Of a DNA stretch of 6,184 nt, positions 1 through 6,069 are shown in pieces. The DNA comes from Acidobacteriota bacterium (lineage in GTDB: Bacteria; Acidobacteriota; Polarisedimenticolia; Polarisedimenticolales; Polarisedimenticolaceae), in contig WVWW01000121.1 of the NCBI GenBank assembly GCA_011773795.1, positions 23,886 to 30,069 of the forward strand, given 5' to 3'. Each line of letters starts with the position of its first letter. Position 1 is the first letter of the stretch. The notes below the pieces were generated by a model. The model made no database searches, was not told where the DNA came from, and worked only from the letters and a program-made list of their open reading frames with translations. Made by a program: the position numbers and the translations under genes.

Positions 1-2
1 TG

Positions 3-110
3 GAGATCTTCCACCTGTTCGGGTACCGCAAACGGCGGCAAAACGGCAACACGCTGGTCGTCTCGCGCCGTGCTTTCGACTTCGACGGTCCCGACAGGAT
101 CCGTATTTAG
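3..110 (+). CDS. 3' end of an unrecognised protein-coding gene (partial)
   Basis: An open plus-strand frame enters from the left edge and ends at TAG (108-110). It gives 35 residues, starting EIFHLFGYRKRRQNG and ending DFDGPDRIRI. Third codon positions are about 80% G or C (28 of 35), as expected for a real gene in this GC-rich genome, and the stop abuts the korB stop exactly, as two convergent genes would. The fragment is rich in Arg and aromatic residues and alternates polar and hydrophobic residues in a way that would suit beta strands. I do not recognise the family from so little sequence and assign no function. The stop overlaps the last four bases of korB on the other strand. The alternative is chance open frame at the window edge. 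Confidence 0.5.
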   Translation, partial: EIFHLFGYRKRRQNGNTLVVSRRAFDFDGPDRIRI

Positions 111-120
111 TCGACGGTCC
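82..120. repeat. 10-bp direct repeat flanking the convergent stops
   Basis: TCGACGGTCC occurs perfectly at 82-91 and again at 111-120, with the shared TTAG stop codons between the copies. The first copy codes for part of DFDGP in the left plus-strand gene. The second is the complement of the TVD codons at the end of korB. Neighbouring bases differ on both sides, so the repeat is exactly ten bases. Confidence 0.6.
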
Positions 121-1117
121 AAATGTTGCCCGCATAGATGATCTTCTCGAGGTCGCCGGGGCCTTTCTTCTCCGTGACGGCCTCGATTTGCTCGTGGATG
201 CCGGCGTCGACGGTCGGGGCGTCGATGCGGCGCAGGACGCCGATCGGCATGGGGAACTGCGGGGGCTTCATCTCCGAGAGCGTCATCAGGTAGCCCAGCG
301 TGCCCTTCTCGTCGTGGACCACCAGGTCTTTCTCGTCGACGCCGCTGCCGAGTTCCACGACCTCGGGCGTGCCCGGGCCGGCCCAGCGGATTCCTCGATC
401 GCGGTTCTTGCCGAAAATCAACGGCTCGCCGTGTCTCAACTCGATCACATTGTCGTCCCGCAGCTTTTTTTCGCGGATCTTTTCGAAGGCGCCGTCGTTG
501 AAGATGTTGCAGTTCTGGAAGATCTGGACGAACGAGGTGCCGGTGTGTCCGTGGGCATCGGTCAAGGTCTGCTTCATGTGCGGCGTGTGGACATCGATGC
601 TTCGCGCGACGAACGTCGCTCCCGCGCCCAACGCGACGGACACCGGGTTGAACGGGCGGTCGAGCGAGCCGTAGGGCGTCGACTTGGTCACCTTGCCGAG
701 CTCCGACGTCGGCGAGTACTGGCCTTTGGTCAAACCGTAGATGCGGTTGTCGAACACCAACAGATTGACATCGATGTTGCGCCGCATCAGGTGGATCACG
801 TGGTTGCCGCCGATCGAGAACGCATCCCCGTCGCCCGCCACGATCCAGACGGCCAGTTCGGGGTTCGCGATCTTGATCCCGCTGGCCACGGCCGGCGCCC
901 GGCCGTGGATCGTGTGGAAGCCGAAGGTGTCCATGTAGTAGGGGAAGCGCGCGGCGCAACCGATCCCCGAGACGACCACGGTGTTGTGTCGCTCGAGACC
1001 GAGCGCGGCAAACGTTTGCTGAACGGCGGAGAGGATCGCGTAGTCGCCGCAACCGGGACACCAGCGGACCTCCTGGTCGGTCTGGAAATCCTTCTTGGTC
1101 AGGGTCGTCTCGGCCAT
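107..1117 (-). CDS. korB: 2-oxoglutarate:ferredoxin oxidoreductase, beta (TPP-binding) subunit
   Basis: This 336-residue protein is the thiamine-diphosphate and iron-sulfur subunit of a 2-oxoacid:ferredoxin oxidoreductase. With KorA it converts 2-oxoglutarate, CoA and oxidised ferredoxin to succinyl-CoA, CO2 and reduced ferredoxin in the cytoplasm, or the reverse. Cys20 and Cys23 in the WCPGCG motif (19-24), Cys54 in GIGC and probably Cys203 in QNCNIFND are the expected [4Fe-4S] ligands. The TPP/Mg motif begins at GDGD (95-98) and runs to Asn124 in DNRIYGLTKGQ; SPTS follows at 135-138. The length suits a two-subunit Kor. I start at ATG 1117, because GGAGG lies seven bases upstream and a conserved-type N-terminus follows. 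The frame stays open about 97 codons further upstream, but that stretch is only a shadow of korA. The start overlaps the korA stop by one base (TGATG), implying translational coupling. Substrate specificity (2-oxoglutarate rather than pyruvate) is inferred from overall resemblance to KorB, not proven by one residue. Confidence 0.95.
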   Translation of the reverse strand: MAETTLTKKDFQTDQEVRWCPGCGDYAILSAVQQTFAALGLERHNTVVVSGIGCAARFPYYMDTFGFHTIHGRAPAVASGIKIANPELAVWIVAGDGDAFSIGGNHVIHLMRRNIDVNLLVFDNRIYGLTKGQYSPTSELGKVTKSTPYGSLDRPFNPVSVALGAGATFVARSIDVHTPHMKQTLTDAHGHTGTSFVQIFQNCNIFNDGAFEKIREKKLRDDNVIELRHGEPLIFGKNRDRGIRWAGPGTPEVVELGSGVDEKDLVVHDEKGTLGYLMTLSEMKPPQFPMPIGVLRRIDAPTVDAGIHEQIEAVTEKKGPGDLEKIIYAGNIWTVD

Positions 1118-2988
1118 CAGTTCGCCTCCGAAAGCTCGACGATGCGGCTCAGGATCTCGCTGGCTCCGAAGGGCAATCCCTGCACCTTGGTTTGCGACTC
1201 GACCTTCTTGAGGAAGCGGCCCTGCAGCAGCAGCGCGAGCTGACCCATGTTGATCTCGGGCACCAGAACCTTCTCGAAACGGGACAACACGTCCCCGAGA
1301 TTGGCCGGGAACGGGTTGAGGTAGCGCAGGTGGGCCTGGCTGACCACGTGGCCCGCTTCGCGGGCGCGGCGGACCGCGCTGGTGATCGCACCGTAGGTCG
1401 AGCCCCAACCGAGGACGAGCAGCCTGCCGCTCTCGGGTCCGTCGACCTCGAGCTCGGGGATGTGACGACGGATGCGCTCGATCTTCTCCGCGCGTAGCCG
1501 GACCATCTTCTCGTGATTTGCGGCGTCGTAGGAGACGTTTCCGCTCCCGTCCTGTTTCTCCAGGCCTCCCAGGCGATGCTCACAACCCGATGTGCCCGGC
1601 AAGGCCCACGGCCGGACCAGCGTCTCAGGGTCGCGACGGTACGCCTCGAACGTCTCCGGATCGGTATGGAATCGAACCTCGATGGGATCGAGACTCTCGA
1701 CATCCGGAAGCTTCCACGGTTCGGTGCCGTTGGCGATGAACCCGTCGGACAGCAGGATGACCGGAGTCATGTGCAACAACGCCAAGCGGCACGCCTCGTA
1801 AGCCATGTCAAAACCGTCGGCGGGGGATTGGACCGCGAGCACGACACAGGGCGATTCGGAGAAGCGGCCGTGGACGGCCTGCAGCAGGTCGGCCTGCTCG
1901 GTCTTGGTCGGCATCCCGGTCGACGGGCCCGCGCGCTGCACGTCGACGACGACCAGCGGCAGCTCGACCATCATGGCCAGACCGAGGAACTCGCCCTTGA
2001 GCGCGATCCCCGGCCCGCTCGAGGAAGTGATCCCCAACGCTCCCGCGAACGATGCGCCGATGGCCGCGCCGATGGCCGCGATCTCGTCCTCGGCCTGAAA
2101 CGTGACCACACCGAAGTTCTTGTACAGCGACAGCTCGTGCAGCAGATCGGACGCCGGAGTGATCGGGTAGGAGCCTTGGAACAGACGCAACCCGCTCTTC
2201 TGGGACGCGGCGACGAATCCGAGTGCCAGCGCCTGGCTGCCCGAGACGTTGCGATACGTCCCCGGCTCGAGCTTGGCTGCCGGGACCTCGTAGACGTGCT
2301 CGAAGACCTCGGTCGCCTCGCAGAAGGCGACGCCCGCCTTGAGCGCGAGTTGGTTGGCCTGGATGAGGGTCGGATTGTTCTTGAACTTCTGCTCGATCCA
2401 AGCGAGCGTCACGTCGACGGGACGTCGGTACAGGTAGTACATCATGCCCAGCGCGAAGAAGTTCTTGCAGCGATCGATCGAACGCGTCGGCAGGTCCACT
2501 TCCTGGAGCGCGGCGCGCGTCAGGCGCGTGAGTTCGACTTTGAGCAGCCGGAAACTGTCCAGCGAGCCGTCATCGAGCGGGCTCTTTTCGTAGCCGGCCT
2601 TGCGCAGGTCGGTTTCCTTGAAGGAGTCGACGTTGACGATGACGATGCTGTTGGGCTGTAGGTCGCCGATGTTGGCCTTGAGCGCCGCCGGGTTCATCGC
2701 GACGAGCGCGTCCGGCGCGTCACCCGGCGTGAAGACCGCTTCGGAGGCGAACTGGATCTGGAAGCCCGACACGCCGGCCAGCGTCCCGGCGGGGGCGCGG
2801 ATCTCGGCCGGGAAGTCGGGCAGCGTGGCGAGGTCGTTGCCGACGGCCGCCGTCGTGGCGGTGAACTGGCTGCCGGTCAGCTGCATCCCGTCGCCGGAAT
2901 CACCGGCGAAGCGGATCACGGCCCGTTCGCGCCGCTCGATCTGGGCAGGGCGACCCGGCTTGTTAGAAACGGTTCCTTCGACACTCAT
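1117..2988 (-). CDS. korA: 2-oxoglutarate:ferredoxin oxidoreductase, fused gamma-alpha subunit
   Basis: This 623-residue protein is the large subunit of the KorAB enzyme and joins the gamma and alpha chains in one polypeptide, as in other two-subunit Kor enzymes. The gamma domain covers roughly residues 22-230 and opens with GDSGDGMQLTGSQF (29-42). The alpha pyrimidine-binding domain begins near 248. It shows SYPITPASD (273-281), acidic residues at 300-302 (EDE), SSGPG (323-327) and QRAGPSTGMPTKTEQADL (351-368). A linker with GCEH and a later NHEKM (468-495), then the C-terminal domain with VPEINMGQLALLL (576-588), complete the family pattern. No ferredoxin-like cysteine cluster is present, so electrons must leave through the cluster in KorB. 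The start is ATG 2988; only a weak AGGCGG lies ten bases upstream. It has its own promoter candidate in the gap behind sirB1 and is followed directly by korB. A different 2-oxoacid substrate is possible but less likely. Confidence 0.95.
   Translation of the reverse strand: MSVEGTVSNKPGRPAQIERRERAVIRFAGDSGDGMQLTGSQFTATTAAVGNDLATLPDFPAEIRAPAGTLAGVSGFQIQFASEAVFTPGDAPDALVAMNPAALKANIGDLQPNSIVIVNVDSFKETDLRKAGYEKSPLDDGSLDSFRLLKVELTRLTRAALQEVDLPTRSIDRCKNFFALGMMYYLYRRPVDVTLAWIEQKFKNNPTLIQANQLALKAGVAFCEATEVFEHVYEVPAAKLEPGTYRNVSGSQALALGFVAASQKSGLRLFQGSYPITPASDLLHELSLYKNFGVVTFQAEDEIAAIGAAIGASFAGALGITSSSGPGIALKGEFLGLAMMVELPLVVVDVQRAGPSTGMPTKTEQADLLQAVHGRFSESPCVVLAVQSPADGFDMAYEACRLALLHMTPVILLSDGFIANGTEPWKLPDVESLDPIEVRFHTDPETFEAYRRDPETLVRPWALPGTSGCEHRLGGLEKQDGSGNVSYDAANHEKMVRLRAEKIERIRRHIPELEVDGPESGRLLVLGWGSTYGAITSAVRRAREAGHVVSQAHLRYLNPFPANLGDVLSRFEKVLVPEINMGQLALLLQGRFLKKVESQTKVQGLPFGASEILSRIVELSEAN
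1122..1132 (-). promoter_or_regulatory. Shine-Dalgarno of korB, within the end of korA
   Basis: Read on the minus strand, GGAGG stands seven bases before the ATG at 1117, inside the last codons of korA. It decides the korB start against the much longer open frame upstream. With the one-base stop/start overlap, it suggests that ribosomes finishing korA reinitiate on korB, helping keep the two subunits in equal amounts. Confidence 0.75.
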
Positions 2989-3059
2989 GATGCGGTTGCC
3001 GCCTTACGCCTGGATCCCCGCGTCCGTTGCCCGGTTCAGCTCCCGGAACAGCGCCACGC

Positions 3060-3088
3060 ATTATGGTGCACCGGCGGAAAACCTTCAA
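3060..3088 (-). promoter_or_regulatory. Candidate sigma70-type promoter of korAB
   Basis: On the minus strand TTGAAG (3088-3083, four of six consensus bases) is followed after exactly 17 bases by CATAAT (3065-3060, five of six). Transcription would begin near 3053, giving a leader of about 65 bases before korA. The stretch is more AT-rich than its surroundings and lies in the only non-coding gap upstream of korA. The -35 element sits inside an inverted repeat (CCGGC at 3071-3075, GCCGG at 3094-3098), which could be an operator. This is inference from consensus and position; no regulator is identifiable. Confidence 0.5.
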
Positions 3089-3098
3089 TGTAAGCCGG
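3071..3098. repeat. Inverted repeat around the korA -35 element
   Basis: Perfect 5-base arms CCGGC (3071-3075) and GCCGG (3094-3098) are separated by 18 bases that contain the proposed korA -35 hexamer and part of its spacer. It begins two bases beyond the sirB1 stop codon. It may be an operator half-site pair, or a weak stem at the 3' end of the sirB1 message. The arms are short and GC-only, so chance is quite possible. Confidence 0.25.
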
Positions 3099-3100
3099 GA

Positions 3101-3952
3101 TCAACCCAGATCGGTAAGTTTCCGCCGCAACCAGCTGACCCGGCCGCGAACCGACTCCGCATCCGGCGCCTTGGGGGAGCGCGTCAGGTAGGTCTCGAGG
3201 TCGGCGATCGCCGCGCCCGGCCGCCCGAGGTGCGCCTTGAGCAGGCCGCGGTCGCGGATTTCCCCCGGATCGTTCGGGGTCAGCATCAGCAACCGTTCAA
3301 CCACACCGAGGGCCCGGGCGTAGTCCTGCCTTTCGAGGTGAATGTGCTTGAGGTTGAGAAGTAGTCGCGAGAGCATCTGGCGATCGGTTGCGCCCCGCAG
3401 CAGCTCGCGGCGGAAAAGCGATGGGCGGCCCGTGGTGCGACCGACCAGCTCGCGGCAATCTTCCTCGGACACGATGACGCCGCCATGATACGGATCGGCG
3501 AGGATGTCGCGCTGCTGCCAGCGCACGCGGGCAATGAAGTGCCCCGGCAATCCGATTCCAACCGCCCGAAAACCCGCCGCCCGGGCGACCTCGATGAACA
3601 ACAGCGACAGCGTGAGCGGGATGCCCATCCGACGATTCATGACTTCGTGCAGGTAGCAGTTGTTCGGATCGTTGTAGTTGTCCGTGTCGCCGCGGAAGCC
3701 CAGGTCCTCGAACATGTACTGCCGCAGGCCGTCGACCCGGGCAAACGGGTTGTTTTCCTCGAAGACACGCCGCGCGCCCTCGGCAGCGATCAGCCGGATA
3801 CGCTGCAGCTCGTGCTCGATATCGAGGGTCGCGAATTCCTCGGACGCGATCACCAGGGCAGCCTCGACCATGTCGAAGCCGTCGTTCTGACGCAACAACT
3901 CGACCAAGCGGCGCCGGGAGCGCTCCTTGTGGTCGATGGGCAACAGATCCAT
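3101..3952 (-). CDS. SirB1-family protein: transglutaminase-like domain plus TPR
   Basis: A 283-residue cytoplasmic protein of the SirB1 / Transglut_core2 family. Residues 1-90 form a helical lead-in. The core follows: DPNNCYLHEVMNRRMGIP (95-112), an amphipathic helix LSLLFIEVARAAGF (115-128), then PGHF (136-139) and DPYHGG (153-158). His138 and Asp153 stand where the transglutaminase His and Asp would be, but the usual nucleophile position, at the start of the helix after GIP, holds no Cys. This is my reading and agrees with what is known of the family, which is generally thought not to be a standard protease. Cys99 in NCYL is nearby, where many relatives have Ser. Residues about 196-257 form a TPR-like helical repeat. 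The start is set at ATG 3952, because GGGGGAG precedes it and MDLLPIDHKERSRRR looks like a normal N-terminus. The frame continues to a TTG at 4030, but that extension runs through an upstream hairpin. The biochemical role is not established. It lies downstream of rng on the same strand. Confidence 0.85.
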   Translation of the reverse strand: MDLLPIDHKERSRRRLVELLRQNDGFDMVEAALVIASEEFATLDIEHELQRIRLIAAEGARRVFEENNPFARVDGLRQYMFEDLGFRGDTDNYNDPNNCYLHEVMNRRMGIPLTLSLLFIEVARAAGFRAVGIGLPGHFIARVRWQQRDILADPYHGGVIVSEEDCRELVGRTTGRPSLFRRELLRGATDRQMLSRLLLNLKHIHLERQDYARALGVVERLLMLTPNDPGEIRDRGLLKAHLGRPGAAIADLETYLTRSPKAPDAESVRGRVSWLRRKLTDLG

Positions 3953-3960
3953 GGGTCCGG

Positions 3961-3968
3961 GCTCCCCC
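3961..3968 (-). promoter_or_regulatory. Shine-Dalgarno of sirB1-like gene
   Basis: A G-run ending in GAG (TTGGGGGAG on the minus strand) lies about nine bases before ATG 3952. It supports this start over the TTG at 4030. It follows the leader hairpin at 3971-3994 by only a couple of bases, so the 3' arm of that hairpin (ending CGCCC) could compete for pairing with the G-run. Confidence 0.45.
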
Positions 3969-3970
3969 AA

Positions 3971-3994
3971 GGGCGTCCCGTTAGCGGAACGCCC
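3971..3994 (-). other. RNA hairpin in the rng-sirB1 gap (leader element or attenuator)
   Basis: In minus-strand RNA, positions 3994 to 3971 fold into a 10-base-pair stem with one G-U pair and a CUAA loop. The outer arms are GGGCGU and ACGCCC; the inner arms are CCG and CGG. The G-U pair would be a C-A mismatch in plus-strand RNA, so the structure favours the minus-strand transcript. UUGGGGGAG follows rather than a U-tract, so it is not a textbook intrinsic terminator. It ends two to three bases before the sirB1 Shine-Dalgarno. It could be a translational control element, an RNA-stability hairpin at the end of the rng message, or a Rho-assisted stop. Confidence 0.5.
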
Positions 3995-4071
3995 CGAGCT
4001 CGCCCAGAAGAGTACGTACGGCGGCGGCAAGATGCCATAGCCGACCGAGGCAAAAACTCCCCGGAAAACGG

Positions 4072-5934
4072 TTACGCGCGGCTCCGGCCGCCACCCCTTC
4101 GACCGGATTTCCTCCGCGTACGGCGTTGCTCGGCGCGTTGCGCCGTGCCGGAGGCCGCCGGCATCAACTCGTCGACCCGGACGTTGGTAGGCACCGTTCC
4201 CGGTTTCGCGGAATCGCCCGACCCGTCGTCCCCGGAACGCTTCCTTCTGCGCCGCCGCCGCCGCCGCCGCGGGGCCTCCGAGGCCTCCGTTTCGATCGCT
4301 GCCGTGGCCTCTTCCGTCGGCTCTTCGACGGAGGGCTCCTCGCGACTCTTCTTCTTGGTGATCTTGGTGGTCGCCCGCCGTCGCCCGTCCGGCTTCTCGT
4401 CGGAGGAGGGCTTGTCCGCCGCCTCCGCCGGGGGTTCGGGCACAGGAGTCTCGGCGGGCTCTTCGCGGACGAAGGTCTCGTAGTGGCTCTCGTGACGCAA
4501 CAGCGCCGCGTTCGATGCGATCTCGACGTGAGCCTGACGCTGCCGCTCGAGGTTGAGGATCTCCGCGCGTTTGTGATTCAGCAGCCAGCCGGCCACATCC
4601 GGGGCCAGCGTCAGCCGAATCCGGCCGATGTCGCTCTTCGTGCTGCGTGTCTGAAGGCGTCGCAGCGCGGCCAGCCCGGCCGCCTCGACGTTCTTGATCA
4701 GGCCGTGGCCGTCGCAGGTCGGGCAGGTGTTGTACGAGGCGGCCATCTTGGCGCTGCGGATGCGTTGCCTGGCGATCTCCATCAGGCCGAGCTTGGAGAT
4801 GGTCGTGATGTCGTGCCGCGCGCGGTCGCCCTTCATCGCGTCGCGCATCGCCTTCTCGACGCGCTTCTTGTTACGCGCCACGGTCATGTCGATGAAATCG
4901 ACGACGATCAGCCCACCCAGATCACGCAGCCTCAGCTGACGCGCGATCTCCTCCACCGCCTCGACGTTGGTCTTGGCGACGACATCCTCGAGATCGCCCT
5001 GACGTTTGGAACGCGCGCTGTTCACGTCGATCGCGGTCAGCGCCTCGGTGCCGTCGATGACGATCTCGCCGCCCGAGGGCAGCGGCACGCGGCGCTTGTA
5101 GATGCGCTCGATCTGCTCTTCGAGGTTGAACTTGTTGAACAGCGGACGGTCGCCGGTGTACAGCTTGAACGTCTTGGCTTGCTTGGGCATGACGTCTCGC
5201 GCGAAGGCCTGCGCGCTGTCGAACGTCTCCTTACTGTCCACGACCACTTCCATGATGTCCGGCGTCAGGTGATCGCGGATGGTGCGGATGACCAAGTTGG
5301 CCTCTTCGTAGACGCGGCTGGGAAACTCGTGCGCCTGAGACGAGCGTTGGATCGATTCCCACAGACGCAGCAGGTAGCGCAGGTCGCGCTGCAGCTCGGC
5401 CTTGGTCTGTCCGATTCCGGCCGTGCGAACGATCACGCCGAAGCCGTCCGGTACCTTGAGCTCGCCGATGATCTTCTTGAGCCGGTCGCGCTGTTTGTCG
5501 TCCTCGATCTTGCGCGAGACGCCGGAGGAGTCGACGCCCGGCATCAGCACGAGGAAGCGCCCCGGCAGCGAGAAGTAGGTGCTGACCGTCGGCGGCTTGC
5601 CGGCGAACGGCTCGCGCACGACCTGGACCATCAGTTTCTGACCGGGTTTGAGGTGCTGTCCGATCTGCCCGTGTTTGCGGCCTTCGACCTGCTTGGGAAG
5701 CAACCGGAAGTTGATCTGGTCCAGCGGCAGGAAACCCTTCAGCTCGGGCCCGATACGCAGGAACGCCGCTTCGAGCGAGGCGTGCACCGACTCGACGACG
5801 GCGTTGTAGATGTTGCCCTTGAGATTCGTTCGGTTGAGGGTTTCGATTTCGTAAGCGGCGAGGACCCCGTCCTCGAGGACCGCGACACGGGTCTCTTCCA
5901 CATGCGTCACGTTGACGAGCATGGTTTTTGACAT
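4072..5934 (-). CDS. rng: Ribonuclease E/G family endoribonuclease with charged C-terminal tail
   Basis: A 620-residue single-strand endoribonuclease of the Rne/Rng family, acting in rRNA processing and mRNA decay in the cytoplasm. An S1 RNA-binding domain covers about 37-130, with KGNIYNAVV, SLEAAF and GFLP visible. The 5'-phosphate sensor shows VRTAG (169-173). The catalytic domain has IVIDGTEALTAIDVNS (291-306), then RQLRLRDLGGLIVVDFIDM (332-350): Asp303 and Asp346 are the Mg-binding pair, with numbers matching E. coli RNase E. CPTCDGHG (404-411) is the Zn-link. After about 490 the protein becomes disordered: Pro/Glu-rich, Lys-rich (524-530), Glu-rich (532-550), then nine arginines plus KR (556-566), and a basic end. 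RNase G itself usually stops near 490, while RNase E has a much longer scaffold tail, so this is intermediate. The start is ATG 5934 (MSKTMLVNVT resembles family N-termini); GGAGA stands 11 bases upstream. A TTG at 5961 in frame is less likely. Symbol rng rather than rne is a judgement on size. Confidence 0.93.
   Translation of the reverse strand: MSKTMLVNVTHVEETRVAVLEDGVLAAYEIETLNRTNLKGNIYNAVVESVHASLEAAFLRIGPELKGFLPLDQINFRLLPKQVEGRKHGQIGQHLKPGQKLMVQVVREPFAGKPPTVSTYFSLPGRFLVLMPGVDSSGVSRKIEDDKQRDRLKKIIGELKVPDGFGVIVRTAGIGQTKAELQRDLRYLLRLWESIQRSSQAHEFPSRVYEEANLVIRTIRDHLTPDIMEVVVDSKETFDSAQAFARDVMPKQAKTFKLYTGDRPLFNKFNLEEQIERIYKRRVPLPSGGEIVIDGTEALTAIDVNSARSKRQGDLEDVVAKTNVEAVEEIARQLRLRDLGGLIVVDFIDMTVARNKKRVEKAMRDAMKGDRARHDITTISKLGLMEIARQRIRSAKMAASYNTCPTCDGHGLIKNVEAAGLAALRRLQTRSTKSDIGRIRLTLAPDVAGWLLNHKRAEILNLERQRQAHVEIASNAALLRHESHYETFVREEPAETPVPEPPAEAADKPSSDEKPDGRRRATTKITKKKSREEPSVEEPTEEATAAIETEASEAPRRRRRRRRRKRSGDDGSGDSAKPGTVPTNVRVDELMPAASGTAQRAEQRRTRRKSGRRGGGRSRA
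4252..4269. repeat. (CCG)6 trinucleotide repeat inside rng
   Basis: Six perfect CCG units on the plus strand, read as six CGG Arg codons in rng. The three flanking Arg codons (CGC, AGA, AGG) differ, so the nine-arginine run is only partly repeat-derived. Change in unit number would keep the frame and only alter the length of the Arg tract. Confidence 0.85.
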
Positions 5935-6005
5935 GAGGTGATGGGTCTCCGGCCGCGGCAATTACGGAATCGTGCCTGCGGCTTACACGGAAAATGAACC
6001 CTTGG

Positions 6006-6014
6006 AATATAGCA
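6006..6014 (-). promoter_or_regulatory. Candidate extended -10 promoter element of rng
   Basis: On the minus strand TGCTATATT combines an extended -10 TGN with TATATT, five of six bases of the consensus. No good -35 hexamer is found 16-19 bases upstream, which is acceptable for an extended -10 promoter. The start of transcription would fall near 5999, leaving a leader of about 65 bases before rng. Long leaders matter for genes of this family in E. coli, where RNase E controls its own message; whether this holds here cannot be seen. Confidence 0.45.
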
Positions 6015-6040
6015 CAGAGGGCGTAACGGGTTTGGCCGCG

Positions 6041-6069
6041 TTGACTTCGTTAGGGTCCGCCGCGACATT
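6041..6069 (+). promoter_or_regulatory. Weak candidate promoter of the right-edge gene
   Basis: TTGACT (6041-6046, five of six -35 bases) is followed after 17 bases by GACATT (6064-6069), which matches only three of six -10 bases. The position is sensible, about 36 bases before the proposed start codon, but the -10 is poor. Another sigma factor is equally possible. Confidence 0.2.

Noticed and set aside
188..1243. 351-codon plus-strand frame antisense to korB
   Set aside because: Lies across the strongly recognisable korB and the end of korA; composition typical of a reverse-strand shadow.
1118..1408. 97-codon upstream extension of korB
   Set aside because: Pro/Arg/Gly-rich and fully inside korA; a strong Shine-Dalgarno and the TGATG junction fix the start at 1117.
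1513..2661. 382-codon plus-strand frame antisense to korA
   Set aside because: Shadow of korA; Arg/Gln/Asp/Leu-rich low-quality protein with no recognisable domain.
3953..4030. 26-residue N-terminal extension of the SirB1-like protein from TTG 4030
   Set aside because: Reads through the hairpin and the Shine-Dalgarno region, lacks family resemblance, and uses a rarer start codon.
4045..4064. Possible terminator after rng: 6-bp stem with a T-rich loop
   Set aside because: The T-run is in the loop, not after the stem, and one pair is G-U; too weak to call as an intrinsic terminator.
4126..5931. 601-codon open frame on the plus strand, antisense to rng
   Set aside because: It mirrors the whole of rng, which has clear catalytic motifs. 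The open frame comes from high GC at third positions; its product is Leu/Arg/Asp-rich with no family motif.
5935..5961. Alternative TTG start of rng at 5961
   Set aside because: Adds nine residues with no family counterpart and has no ribosome binding site; ATG 5934 gives the usual N-terminus.
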